Shown: one piece after another, positions 33,564 to 41,729 of the stretch
Layout of the letters: each line of letters begins with the position of its first letter
Position numbering within the stretch: position 1 is the stretch's first letter
Assembly (NCBI GenBank): GCA_017505505.1
Contig: JAFVPA010000001.1
Span: 1 to 48,946 of the forward strand
Origin: Oscillospiraceae bacterium
GTDB lineage: Bacteria > Bacillota_A > Clostridia > Oscillospirales > Oscillospiraceae
Length of the DNA: 48,946 nt
Direction: 5' to 3'
The notes under the pieces: generated by a model
Told to the model about the DNA's origin: nothing
Databases searched by the model: none
Seen by the model: only the letters and a program-made list of their open reading frames with translations
Translations under genes and position numbers: made by a program

Positions 33564-34019
33564 ATGGAAACCAGATATGAAGCGTTTTCTTCCGCCATCT
33601 CCTGTATGTACCATGATATTCAGAAGATCGAACGGACAGAAATGTCCGGATATGGACTGAAGGGCCCGCATGCCCAGTGCCTGCTGGCCATGGGCCGGCA
33701 TCCGGAGGGGATCACTGCAGCTCAGCTGTGTGAGGTTTGCGAAAAGGATAAGGCTGCCATTTCCCGCATTCTGGCAGAGCTGGAGCAGGCTGGGATGGTC
33801 CTTCGCAATACCCGGAACGGGAACCGTTACCGGGCCTTGCTGACGCTGACAGAGCAGGGAAAGGCTGCGGCTCAGACGGTGGTGGAAAAGGCCCGGATGG
33901 CGGTGGAGCTGGCAGGAAAGGGTTTGGAGGATGCGGAGCGGGAGCTATTTTACCGGGTACTGGCGAAGATTGCCGGTAATCTGCATGCTATCTGCCGGGA
34001 GGGCTTGTCAAAGGCCTGA
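33564..34019 (+). CDS. MarR family transcriptional regulator
   Basis: A 151-residue winged-helix dimer. N-terminal helix with SCMYHDIQKIER, recognition region GITAAQLCEVCEKDKAAISRILAELEQAG-type (split here: AAQLCEVCEKDKAAISRI), then the wing LRNTRNGNRYRALLTLTEQG, and a C-terminal dimerisation helix. CGGAGG precedes the ATG. Its promoter has two matching palindromes, so it probably represses itself and the degV gene 40 bp downstream. Ligand unknown; MarR members next to DegV can be fatty-acid regulators (FabT), which is only a comparison. Confidence 0.92.
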   Translation: METRYEAFSSAISCMYHDIQKIERTEMSGYGLKGPHAQCLLAMGRHPEGITAAQLCEVCEKDKAAISRILAELEQAGMVLRNTRNGNRYRALLTLTEQGKAAAQTVVEKARMAVELAGKGLEDAERELFYRVLAKIAGNLHAICREGLSKA

Positions 34020-34059
34020 GGAAGCGTATAACACAATATATATTTAAAAGGAGAATACG

Positions 34060-34899
34060 ATGAGCGTAAGGATCATTACGGATTCTACCGTCGACTTGAA
34101 GCCTACCATTCAGGAAAAGGTAACGGCGGTTCCCTTGTCCGTTCGCTTTGGCGAACAGGAGTTTCAGGATGGTGTGACCATCACCCCGAAGAAGTTTTAT
34201 GAAATACTGGCAGCGGCCGAAGAACTGCCTACCACAAGCCAGCCCACTCCCGCGGCCTTTGAGGATGCCTTTCGGGAAGCGGTAGAGGCTGGTGATGAGG
34301 TGGTGTGCATCACCATCGCATCCAAGCTGTCCGGTACCTATCAAAGCGCAACCATTGCCGCAGAGGAGTTCCCGGGCAAGGTTTTTGTAGTGGACAGCCG
34401 CACAGCTGCCATTGGCGCAGGTGTCCTGGCGGAGTATGCCCTGACCCTGGCAGAAAGCGGAATGAGCGGCCGGGAGATTCTGGGCGAATTGATCGTTGCC
34501 CGGAAAAAGATCCGGCTGTATTTTATGGTAGATACCCTGGAATATCTGAAAAAGGGCGGCCGGCTGAATTCTGCAGTGGCTGTGGTAGGCGGACTGCTGA
34601 ATATCAAGCCCATCCTGCAGGTGAATCAGAACGGAGAAATCGAAATGCTGAGTACCGCCCGGGGAATGAAAAAGGCATTTTCCGCACTGACGGAGCTGTT
34701 TGCCAAGAACGGCGGTCCGGATCTGGCCAAACCTGCACTTATGGGCTTTACGGGAACGAATGCTGAAAATCTGGCAAAATACCGGGAAGAGAATTTGGAT
34801 ATCTGGCCCGAAAATACCGCGCAGACCATCATTGGTGCTGCCATCGGTGTCCATGTAGGCCCGGGCGCGGTTGCTGTTGCATATTTCAGCGTTGAATAA
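34060..34899 (+). CDS. DegV family fatty-acid-binding protein
   Basis: A 279-residue cytoplasmic protein. DegV/FakB proteins hold a fatty acid and present it to the kinase FakA for phosphorylation. Family marks: IITDSTVDL at the N-terminus, VTITPKKFYE, TSQPTPAAF, SKLSGTYQSA, VVDSRTAAIGAG, KKGGRLN and a C-terminal GAAIGVHVGPGAVAV. AAAGGAGAA precedes the ATG. Probably co-transcribed with marR. FakA is not in the window. Confidence 0.92.
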   Translation: MSVRIITDSTVDLKPTIQEKVTAVPLSVRFGEQEFQDGVTITPKKFYEILAAAEELPTTSQPTPAAFEDAFREAVEAGDEVVCITIASKLSGTYQSATIAAEEFPGKVFVVDSRTAAIGAGVLAEYALTLAESGMSGREILGELIVARKKIRLYFMVDTLEYLKKGGRLNSAVAVVGGLLNIKPILQVNQNGEIEMLSTARGMKKAFSALTELFAKNGGPDLAKPALMGFTGTNAENLAKYREENLDIWPENTAQTIIGAAIGVHVGPGAVAVAYFSVE

Positions 34900-34918
34900 G
34901 AAAATGATAGGTATAGAA

Positions 34919-34951
34919 ACAGGCAGCCATGAAAATGGCTGCCTGTTTTTT
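34919..34951 (+). terminator. Intrinsic terminator after degV
   Basis: Perfect 12-bp stem ACAGGCAGCCAT (34919-34930) / ATGGCTGCCTGT (34935-34946), then TTTTTT. Confidence 0.93.
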
Positions 34952-35070
34952 GTGCAGAGTATACTCCGGACAATGGGTCATAGCAGGATAAACCTTTATC
35001 GTATTTTTGCCTTATAATAAATTTTAGTTATAAATGTTGAAAAATATTGAACGAAATATGAAGGAATTTG

Positions 35071-35099
35071 TTGACATTAACGAACGGCGGAGTTATAAT
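35071..35099 (+). promoter_or_regulatory. Consensus promoter of the first cstA
   Basis: TTGACA (35071-35076), 17-bp spacer, TATAAT (35094-35099), both boxes perfect. Confidence 0.93.
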
Positions 35100-35101
35100 G
35101 T

Positions 35102-35145
35102 ACAGCAACAGCAGGGTGCGCCAACATTGTTGCTGTGGACTTTTT
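35102..35145 (+). promoter_or_regulatory. Terminator-like hairpin in the cstA leader
   Basis: ACAGCAACA (35102-35110) pairs with TGTTGCTGT (35128-35136), followed after four bases by TTTTT (35141-35145). It begins at the expected transcript 5' end and lies 50 bp before the cstA start, so it could cause attenuation or protect the 5' end. Confidence 0.55.
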
Positions 35146-35194
35146 CTTGTCATCCGCGCTTGCGGGGACAACAAATTTAATAGGAGGATGTAGT

Positions 35195-36643
35195 ATGATT
35201 AGCTTCTTTGTATGTCTGGCGATTCTCATTGGCGGATACTTTATTTATGGCAAATATGTATCCAACGTTTTCGGTCCCGATGACCGGGAAACTCCTGCAA
35301 TCACCATGGAAGACGGCGTTGACTATGTTGTCATGCCTACCTGGAGAATTTTCCTGATCCAGCTTCTGAACATTGCAGGCCTTGGCCCCATCTGGGGTGC
35401 TGTGGGTGGTGCAATGTGGGGCCCCAGCGTCTTCCTGTGGATCACCTTCGGTACCATTTTCGTCGGTGCTGTCCATGACTTCGCTTCCGGTTTCATGTCC
35501 ATGCGTCACGAGGGCAAGAGTGTTCCCGAACTGACCGGTATGTACATGGGCAATACCATGAAGCAGGTTATGCGTGTGTTCTCCACCATTCTGCTGTTCA
35601 TGGTTGGTGTCGTGTTCGCTGTTGGTCCCGCTGGTCTTCTGACCTATCTGGGTGGCCAGGCTGGTGGCGGCGGTCTGCTGGTCAACAAGACCTTCTGGCT
35701 GACTGTCATCTTCATTTACTTCTTCATCGCAACTTTCCTGTCCATTGACAAGATCATCGGCAAGCTGTATCCTGTCTTCGGCATCTGCCTGATCATCATG
35801 GCGATTGGCGTTGGCTTTGGTACCATTGTTAAGGGTTACACGATCCCCGAAATCTTCCCCCTGCGCAATATGCATCCCGGCGGAACCGGCATTTTCCCCG
35901 CAATGTTCATCTCCGTGGCCTGCGGCGCTGTTTCCGGTTTCCACTCCACCCAGTCTCCCATCATGGCCCGTTGCTGCAAGAGTGAGAAGATGTCTCACAT
36001 GGTCTTCTACGGCGCAATGGTCTGTGAAGGCATCATCGCTCTGGTTTGGGCAGCTGCCTCCTGCGCTCTGTTCAGCATCGAGGGCGGTCTGATGACCGGC
36101 CTGAAGGAAGCTATGGCTATGGGCCAGGCTGCCTGTGTTTACGACATCTGCTATACCACTATGGGTGGCTTCGGCGCGATCCTGGCTATGCTGGGTGTTA
36201 TTGCCTGCCCCATCTCTTCCGGCGACACCGCATTCCGTTCCGCTCGTCTGACGATTGCTGACGCTCTGAATCTGGAGCAGAAGAGCATTAAGAACCGTAT
36301 CCTGGTGACCGTTCCCCTGCTGGGCCTGGGCGTTCTGGTCTCTCAGCTGGATTACAACGCAATCTGGAACTACTTCGCTTCCACCAACCAGATCCTGGCT
36401 GCCATCGTTCTGTGGACTGCTGCCTTCTATCTCCGTCATGAGGGCAAGAAGGATCTCATCTGCGCCATTCCCGCTGCCTTTATGACCGCAGTTACCCTGA
36501 CCTTCGTCTTCAACAGCAACCTGTATCTGGGCGGTATTTCCTTCCTGCCTCCCATCTCCGCTTATCTGGGTGTTGGCATCGCCGTTGTTCTGTTTGCCCT
36601 GTATGTTGTCAAGGCCCCCAAGGGTGCAAAAGCAGCTAAGTAA
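35195..36643 (+). CDS. cstA: CstA family carbon starvation protein, copy 1
   Basis: A 482-residue polytopic membrane protein of the CstA/BtsT family, implicated in uptake of pyruvate or peptides. It is the short Firmicute form, lacking the C-terminal part of the 701-residue E. coli CstA. Marks: FGPDDRETPA, LLNIAGLGPIWGA, GAVHDFASGFMSMRHEG, VACGAVSGFHSTQSPIMARC and ACPISSGDTAFRSARLTIAD. The ATG at 35195 follows AGGAGG. A small plus-strand gene follows. A paralogue lies 450 bp away in the opposite direction. Confidence 0.93.
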   Translation: MISFFVCLAILIGGYFIYGKYVSNVFGPDDRETPAITMEDGVDYVVMPTWRIFLIQLLNIAGLGPIWGAVGGAMWGPSVFLWITFGTIFVGAVHDFASGFMSMRHEGKSVPELTGMYMGNTMKQVMRVFSTILLFMVGVVFAVGPAGLLTYLGGQAGGGGLLVNKTFWLTVIFIYFFIATFLSIDKIIGKLYPVFGICLIIMAIGVGFGTIVKGYTIPEIFPLRNMHPGGTGIFPAMFISVACGAVSGFHSTQSPIMARCCKSEKMSHMVFYGAMVCEGIIALVWAAASCALFSIEGGLMTGLKEAMAMGQAACVYDICYTTMGGFGAILAMLGVIACPISSGDTAFRSARLTIADALNLEQKSIKNRILVTVPLLGLGVLVSQLDYNAIWNYFASTNQILAAIVLWTAAFYLRHEGKKDLICAIPAAFMTAVTLTFVFNSNLYLGGISFLPPISAYLGVGIAVVLFALYVVKAPKGAKAAK

Positions 36644-36677
36644 ACAAATTCGTTTTTCATAAGAAAGGAATCAGCCT

Positions 36678-37034
36678 ATGTACATTCCCCCCAAAGCCCT
36701 GTCCGAAAAAAAACTGCCGCCGGAAAAGCTCCGGCCTGACAGAAAATGCTGTGCCGAATATGAGGACTTCGGTCTGGGTGATGAGGCATTGTACTTGGAA
36801 TACCTGGCCTGCAGCCGGATGGCATATATTCCCTTGTCCGCAATTGAACGGGTATATAAGCGTCTGGGTGTGAGCAAGGGGTTCTTTGAAGGCAAGATGT
36901 ATGGAACCCTTTGCTACCTGGTCGTCCGTTATGACGGCAAGGAGAAAGCGTTCCGCTTTACCCATGAAGAGAATTTGGATGCCATTCTGGATGCCTTCCG
37001 CCAAAAGACTTCGATCCCGGTGGGAAAGGTTTAA
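36678..37034 (+). CDS. Small cytoplasmic protein of unknown function (PH-like pattern)
   Basis: A 118-residue soluble protein without membrane segment. The middle has AYIPLSAIERVYKRLGVSKG and the C-terminus has CYLVVRYDGKEKAFRFTHEE, patterns like a small pleckstrin-like barrel with a final helix DAILDAFRQK. Not assigned to a family. AAAGGAATC precedes the ATG, 34 bp after cstA, and no separate promoter is evident, so co-transcription with cstA is likely. Confidence 0.7.
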   Translation: MYIPPKALSEKKLPPEKLRPDRKCCAEYEDFGLGDEALYLEYLACSRMAYIPLSAIERVYKRLGVSKGFFEGKMYGTLCYLVVRYDGKEKAFRFTHEENLDAILDAFRQKTSIPVGKV

Positions 37035-37066
37035 CTGCAGTTTGTCTGAATAATGAAATTTAATAT

Positions 37067-37094
37067 AGCGCCGCAGTCCACGGACTGCGGCGCT
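37067..37094. terminator. Bidirectional terminator between convergent genes
   Basis: Perfect 13-bp inverted repeat AGCGCCGCAGTCC (37067-37079) / GGACTGCGGCGCT (37082-37094), serving the plus-strand small gene and the minus-strand cstA. Tails are TATTGTTT and TATATTAAATT, so T-tracts are imperfect. Confidence 0.75.
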
Positions 37095-37100
37095 TATTGT

Positions 37101-38546
37101 TTATTTGGCCAGAGCAGCATTCTTCTTGGCAGTCTTCAGGAAGATGCCCAGGAACAGAACGGCGAAGATCGCGCCGCCGACCAGAGCGATGGGATAGTAG
37201 ACCTCATAGGACAGGCCCATGGGTGTCCACAGCAGGCCCATGCATTCAGGAGCTGCGATGAAGTAGGTCATGGAAACTGCGGACATGAAGGTTGCGGGGA
37301 TGGTGCAGATCCAATGGTTCCGCTTGTTGTTGGACAGGTACATGGCAGCGGCCCACAGAGCAATCATAGCCAGAGTCTGGTTAGCCCAGGTGAAGTAGCG
37401 CCAGATGATGGAGTAGTCGATCTGGCAGATCAGGGCACCGATGCCCAGAATAGGAGCAGTCAGCAGCATGCGCTTCTTCCAGCCGCCCTGGTCAATGCCG
37501 AACCAGTCAGCGATGGTCAGACGGGCGGAGCGGTAAGCGGTATCACCGGAGGTGATGGGGCAGGCGATAACGCCCAGCATAGCCAGGATGCCGCCGAGCT
37601 TGCCCATGGTGGTGTTGCAGATCTCGTAAACAACAGCGTTGACACCGGCACCTGCTTCCAGCAGAGCCTGGGAATCCTCGTAGAAGGAAACACCGGCAGC
37701 GGCCCAAACCAGAGCGATAATGCCTTCGGCGACCATGGCGCCGTAGAAGATCTTGTGGCCCTGCTTCTCAGAGGTGCAGCAGCGGGCCATCATGGGGGAC
37801 TGGGTTGCGTGGAAGCCGGAGATAGCGCCGCAGGCCACGGTCAGGAACATGAAGGGCCAGATATTGGTGCCCTTGGCATGGAAGTTGCCAAAGTTGTTCC
37901 ACAGTTCGGGCATCTGATAATCACCGGAGAACAGCAGAACACCGGCGACACCGAAGGCCATGAACAGCAGGCAGAAGCCGAACAGGGGATAAACCTTGCC
38001 GATAACAGCATCGATGGGAACGAAGGTGGCGATGAAGTAGTAAACGATGATGACCCACAGCCAGAAGTTGGCATCCAGAGCCTCGGGAGTCAGCATAGCC
38101 AGCAGGCCGGCGGGGCCCTTGGAGAAGACGACACCGACCATGACCAGCAGGATCACGGAGAAGACACGCATAACGGTCAGCATGGTCTTACCCAGGTAGA
38201 TACCGGTGATCTCGGAAATGGAGGCACCCTTATGGCGCATGGAGATCATGCCGCTGAAGTAGTCGTGGACAGCACCGGCGAAAATAGTACCGAAAACGAT
38301 CCACAGGTAAACAACAGGTCCGAACAGAGCGCCGTTCAGAGCACCGAAGATGGGGCCCAGGCCAGCGATGTTCAGCAGCTGGATCAGGAAAATTCTCCAG
38401 CCTTTCATGGGAACGAAGTCAACGCCGTCGTTGATCTCGTTTGCGGGAGTGATGCGGTCGTCAGGACCAAAGACTTTGTCAACATATTTGCCGTAGAATA
38501 TGAAGCCAATGATCAGGATTGCGACTGCAGCGATAAATGTAACCAT
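37101..38546 (-). CDS. cstA: CstA family carbon starvation protein, copy 2
   Basis: A 481-residue paralogue of the plus-strand copy with the same architecture: FGPDDRITPA, LLNIAGLGPIFGA, GAVHDYFSGMISMRHKGASI, ACGAISGFHATQSPMMARC, and ACPITSGDTAYRSARLTIAD. Differences lie mainly in the middle (GLLAMLTPEALDANFW instead of a Gly-rich loop) and the C-terminus. GAGGAGG precedes the ATG. Having two copies facing each other suggests duplication followed by divergence in substrate or regulation. Confidence 0.93.
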   Translation of the reverse strand: MVTFIAAVAILIIGFIFYGKYVDKVFGPDDRITPANEINDGVDFVPMKGWRIFLIQLLNIAGLGPIFGALNGALFGPVVYLWIVFGTIFAGAVHDYFSGMISMRHKGASISEITGIYLGKTMLTVMRVFSVILLVMVGVVFSKGPAGLLAMLTPEALDANFWLWVIIVYYFIATFVPIDAVIGKVYPLFGFCLLFMAFGVAGVLLFSGDYQMPELWNNFGNFHAKGTNIWPFMFLTVACGAISGFHATQSPMMARCCTSEKQGHKIFYGAMVAEGIIALVWAAAGVSFYEDSQALLEAGAGVNAVVYEICNTTMGKLGGILAMLGVIACPITSGDTAYRSARLTIADWFGIDQGGWKKRMLLTAPILGIGALICQIDYSIIWRYFTWANQTLAMIALWAAAMYLSNNKRNHWICTIPATFMSAVSMTYFIAAPECMGLLWTPMGLSYEVYYPIALVGGAIFAVLFLGIFLKTAKKNAALAK

Positions 38547-38609
38547 AGTGTTCCTCCTCTATTTTGTTTTTCCTAAGGGGGTGTGCAAGGCACCTCGTTA
38601 GTTGACACA

Positions 38610-38638
38610 ATTATAGTATGAAAAAAGAGGAGGAGCAA
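38610..38638 (-). promoter_or_regulatory. Promoter of the second cstA
   Basis: Minus strand TTGCTC (38633-38638), 17-bp spacer, TATAAT (38610-38615). The leader to the ATG is about 55 bases. Nothing else is seen in the 38547-38737 gap. Confidence 0.7.
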
Positions 38639-38737
38639 CCAAGAAGCGGTAAAGAGCAAGGTTTTGCATGCCAAAGGAGTCGGTCGGAAATTGGATATTA
38701 TGACCAACGAAATAAAAATAAACTGCTGATAAACTAT

Positions 38738-39409
38738 TTAAATCGCATAACAAAATACGGCAAAATATTGCAGCACGGCACCCAGCACCACAAAGATATG
38801 GAATACAGAGTGCATCCATTTGCGTTTCTTTCCCAGGCCGTAGAGGATAGAGCCGACGGTATAGGCGATACCGCCGGAAAGCAGCAGCAGGAAACCGGAA
38901 AGCTGCATGACCTGCAGGGTCTGTCTCCAGAAGGGGATCACGGCCCAGCCCATGCCGATGTAGCAGCTCATGGCAAAGACGCTGTATTTATGCAGATCGA
39001 TGGCGGTCAGCGTAGCGCCGGTCAGAGCCAGCACCCATTCAAAAATGAACAGTCCCCAGCCGAGCGTGGGGTAGGATGGGCGGATGGCAGAGAGGACTAC
39101 CGCGGTATAGGTTCCGGCGATGAGAAAATAGATGGTACAGTGGTCGATGACCTGCAGGACTTTTTTACCCAGACCGGGAGCCAGGCCGTGGTAAACGCTG
39201 GAGATGGTGAACATGGTGATGAAAGTGGTGCCGTATATGGTGCAGCTTACGATACCATAATAATGATCGTTCAGCGCGGCCCGGACCACGCAGGTCAGCA
39301 GTACCACAACGCCAAGGGCTCCGCCGACAATGTGGGTGATCATATTCATCAGTTCTTCGCCCCGGGTGTAGTCCGGGAGCTTTCGGTCACATAATCTGGT
39401 TCGCTTCAT
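38738..39409 (-). CDS. trhA: Hemolysin III family (TrhA/YqfA) membrane protein
   Basis: A 223-residue protein with seven membrane segments, of the PAQR/HlyIII group. Metal-site-like motifs: MNMITHIVGG near the N-terminus, SSVYHGL with the following VIDHCTIYFLIAGTY, and a C-terminal HSVFHIFVVLG. Related TrhA in E. coli affects membrane energy homeostasis; hemolysis is not implied. The ribosome site is weak. It reads into the convergent direction of nothing; the next gene on that strand is cstA copy 2 over 190 bp away. Confidence 0.9.
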   Translation of the reverse strand: MKRTRLCDRKLPDYTRGEELMNMITHIVGGALGVVVLLTCVVRAALNDHYYGIVSCTIYGTTFITMFTISSVYHGLAPGLGKKVLQVIDHCTIYFLIAGTYTAVVLSAIRPSYPTLGWGLFIFEWVLALTGATLTAIDLHKYSVFAMSCYIGMGWAVIPFWRQTLQVMQLSGFLLLLSGGIAYTVGSILYGLGKKRKWMHSVFHIFVVLGAVLQYFAVFCYAI

Positions 39410-39511
39410 TGGGAATACCAGCCTTTCGGAAGGAGATGCTGTTATGATAGCACATTTTACACAAAAGTAACCCTACCGTGGAGCTGGGTACTCTCTTTTG
39501 TGGAGAAAATG

Positions 39512-39534
39512 GGATTCTACTGCCAGTAGAATCC
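39512..39534. other. Palindrome upstream of the lysA promoter
   Basis: GGATTCTACTG (39512-39522) and its complement CAGTAGAATCC (39524-39534), nearly without loop. Only a short GTTTG follows. It could be an operator, a weak terminator, or simply an IR; it lies 10 bp before the -35 box. Confidence 0.5.
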
Positions 39535-39543
39535 TGTTTGGGG

Positions 39544-39572
39544 TTGACAAATGTACGCCGATGGAATACAAT
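39544..39572 (+). promoter_or_regulatory. lysA promoter
   Basis: TTGACA (39544-39549), 17-bp spacer, TACAAT (39567-39572), just before the riboswitch. Confidence 0.85.
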
Positions 39573-39579
39573 CTACGGG

Positions 39580-39748
39580 TAACCACGGCTGAGGTCGCGC
39601 AGGCCATCAGTACCGCTCCGGTCCGGCAATTGCCGGGGCAGGGAAAGGGACCCGCGCCGAAGGATCTGCCTGATGCCAAACAGGGAGATTCTGGGGCCGC
39701 GCAGAATATGCGCGGAACTGTCATCCACAAAAGGATGTTGTGCTGCCG
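39580..39748 (+). ncRNA. Lysine riboswitch (L box)
   Basis: Leader of lysA. Conserved core segments appear in order: GAGGTCGCG (39591-39599), ATCAGTA (39606-39612), GGGAAAGGGA (39641-39650), GCGCCGAAGGA (39654-39664) and ACTGTCATCC (39717-39726). This order matches the lysine aptamer that folds around the ligand. A terminator follows at 39769, so lysine binding should stop transcription before lysA. Confidence 0.9.
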
Positions 39749-39768
39749 GGACGAACGGGAATCGTTTG

Positions 39769-39795
39769 CCCTGTGCTGCATGCACAGGGTTTTTT
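39769..39795 (+). terminator. Riboswitch-controlled terminator before lysA
   Basis: Stem CCCTGTGC (39769-39776) / GCACAGGG (39782-39789), then TTTTTT (39790-39795), 42 bp before the lysA ATG. Confidence 0.93.
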
Positions 39796-39837
39796 GTTGA
39801 GAAAATATAAATCACCTGAGAGAGGATAAGATAGACC

Positions 39838-41106
39838 ATGAAGAAGACACCCTTTATCACACTGGAAAAGGCGAAGGAGATCCGGGATCAGATCCCTACT
39901 CCCTTCCATGTTTATGACGAAGCCGGTATCCGGGCCAATGCCCGGGCCCTGAAGGCAGCCTTTGCCTGGAACAGAGGCTTCCGGGAATATTTTGCCGTGA
40001 AGGCTACCCCCAACCCCTATATCCTGCAGATCCTGAAGGAAGAGGGCTGCGGCTGCGACTGCGCCAGCTACACCGAACTGCTGATGGCGGAGGCTGTTGG
40101 CAATACCGGACATGACATTATGTTCTCCTCCAACGTGACCCCGGAGCTGGATATGCGCAAGGCCTATGAGCTGGGGGCCTATATCAATCTGGATGACTCC
40201 ACCCATGTGGAATTCCTGGAGCGGATCTGCGACGGCAAGATGCCCGAGACGGTCTGCCTGCGCTTCAACCCCGGCGGATCCTTCTCTCTGGGCAACACCA
40301 TCATGGATATGCCCCGGGATGCCAAGTATGGTATGACCGAGGATCAGATGGCCGGTGCCATCAACCGCCTCCAGAAGCTTGGGACGAAGCACTTTGGTAT
40401 CCACGCTTTCCTGGCCTCCAATACCACCGCCAACGGCTATTATCCCGAGCTGGCCAGCCAGCTGTTCCGTCTGGCAGTCCGCCTGCGCAACGCCACCGGC
40501 TGCCATTTCTCCTTTATCAACCTGTCCGGCGGCGTGGGTGTGGATTACCGTCCCGAGCAGCCTGCCAGCAACATCGCCATGATCGGTGACGGCGTGCGCC
40601 AGAAGTATGAGGAGATTCTGAAGCCCCAGGGTATGGACGATATTGCCATCTACACGGAGCTGGGCCGCTTCATGCTGGCACCCTACGGCCACCTGATCTC
40701 GACCGTCCTGCACCAGAAGCACATTTACCGGGAGTACATCGGCCTGGATGCCTGCGCGGCCAACCTGATGCGTCCCGCCATGTATGGTGCTTACCATCAC
40801 ATCACCGTACTGGGCAAGGAGGATGCCATCCTGGACCATGTCTACGATGTGACCGGCGGCCTGTGCGAGAACAATGACAAGTTTGCCATCGAGCGCAGCC
40901 TGCCGGAAATCGAGATCGGCGACATCCTCTGCATCCATGATACCGGCGCCCACGGCTTCTCCATGGGCTATAACTACAATGGTAAGCTCCGCTCTGCGGA
41001 AGTGCTGCTGAAAGCCGATGGATCCTTCCAGCTGATCCGCCGGGCGGAAACGCCTGCCGATTATTTTGCCACTTTTGACTGCACGGAGTTTAAATTTGGT
41101 GAATAA
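39838..41106 (+). CDS. lysA: Diaminopimelate decarboxylase
   Basis: A 422-residue PLP enzyme, fold-type III, making L-lysine from meso-diaminopimelate. The PLP lysine is in FAVKATPNP (about residue 53-58), SGGVGVDY forms the phosphate site, FGIHAF is the barrel segment, and the active-site cysteine is in GGLCENNDKFA, where many homologues have CESGD. The C-terminal half has the DTGAHGFSMGYNYNGKLRSA segment, which is the family's substrate loop region. GAGAGGATAA precedes the ATG. The lysine riboswitch in its leader confirms the role. Confidence 0.95.
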   Translation: MKKTPFITLEKAKEIRDQIPTPFHVYDEAGIRANARALKAAFAWNRGFREYFAVKATPNPYILQILKEEGCGCDCASYTELLMAEAVGNTGHDIMFSSNVTPELDMRKAYELGAYINLDDSTHVEFLERICDGKMPETVCLRFNPGGSFSLGNTIMDMPRDAKYGMTEDQMAGAINRLQKLGTKHFGIHAFLASNTTANGYYPELASQLFRLAVRLRNATGCHFSFINLSGGVGVDYRPEQPASNIAMIGDGVRQKYEEILKPQGMDDIAIYTELGRFMLAPYGHLISTVLHQKHIYREYIGLDACAANLMRPAMYGAYHHITVLGKEDAILDHVYDVTGGLCENNDKFAIERSLPEIEIGDILCIHDTGAHGFSMGYNYNGKLRSAEVLLKADGSFQLIRRAETPADYFATFDCTEFKFGE

Positions 41107-41193
41107 TGTGCATTGTGCATAAAAACGGAGCTGTTAATTTGGCATCGGATTGGTAAAAATACGAAAAAATTTCATACTTTTCCTTTTCGGATA

Positions 41194-41202
41194 TGCTATA
41201 AT
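41194..41202 (+). promoter_or_regulatory. Extended -10 promoter of the CBS-domain gene
   Basis: TGC-TATAAT (41194-41202) without a good -35 box. The leader has a hairpin AAGGGAGA/TCTCCCTT (41215-41222 with 41229-41236). Confidence 0.65.
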
Positions 41203-41263
41203 AGTAATGGCGGTAAGGGAGAGGGTTCTCTCCCTTTCGCATCGCACCGAAAAGGAGTACCCT

Positions 41264-41677
41264 ATGAACAGTATCTTATTTTTTCTGACACCAAAGGCGC
41301 TTTGTGCGTATATATACGATGACTTCACCATCCGGCAGGCCCTGGAGAAAATGGAAGTGGCTGGTTATTCAGCCATCCCTATCCTGAACCGGCAGGGCGA
41401 ATACCGGGGCATGCTGACGGAGGGCGACCTGCTGTGGGCCATGAAAAACCTGTGTAAGATGGACATGAAGCAGGCGGAGGCCCGGCGCATTGCCGAGATC
41501 TCCCGGCGGAAGGACAATATCCCCGTCCGTGTCACAGCCTCCATGCAGGACCTGATCGAGCGGGCCTCTCACCAGAATTGTGTCCCCGTGGTGGATGATT
41601 ACGGCGCCTTCATCGGCCTGATCACCCGCAAGGCCATTATCAAGTATTGCCAGGATCTGCTGTTTCCCGAAGCGTAA
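41264..41677 (+). CDS. CBS-domain pair protein
   Basis: A 137-residue cytoplasmic protein made of two CBS motifs, a fold that usually senses adenosyl nucleotides or related ligands. The first is marked by IRQALEKMEVAGYSAIPILN and YRGMLTEGDLLWAM, the second by DLIERASHQNCVPVVDDYG and FIGLITRKAIIKY. No effector domain is attached. AAAGGAGT precedes the ATG at 41264; a longer in-frame start at 41150 lies before the promoter. Its partner protein is unknown; lysA lies upstream but has its own regulation. Confidence 0.88.
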   Translation: MNSILFFLTPKALCAYIYDDFTIRQALEKMEVAGYSAIPILNRQGEYRGMLTEGDLLWAMKNLCKMDMKQAEARRIAEISRRKDNIPVRVTASMQDLIERASHQNCVPVVDDYGAFIGLITRKAIIKYCQDLLFPEA

Positions 41678-41690
41678 CGTACATAATGAA

Positions 41691-41729
41691 GCATCCCGCT
41701 TTCCGGATTCGGAAAGCGGGATGCTGTTT
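41691..41729. terminator. Terminator between convergent genes
   Basis: Perfect 14-bp stem GCATCCCGCTTTCC (41691-41704) / GGAAAGCGGGATGC (41711-41724). Tail is TGTTTA on plus; a poor T-tract exists on minus. Confidence 0.75.

Noticed and set aside
37053..38576. Long plus-strand frame opposite the second cstA
   Set aside because: Shadow of the biased cstA codons; the protein has no recognisable motifs.
39436..39462. Eight-codon plus-strand frame after AAGGAG
   Set aside because: Likely chance; it lies upstream of the mapped lysA promoter with no promoter of its own.
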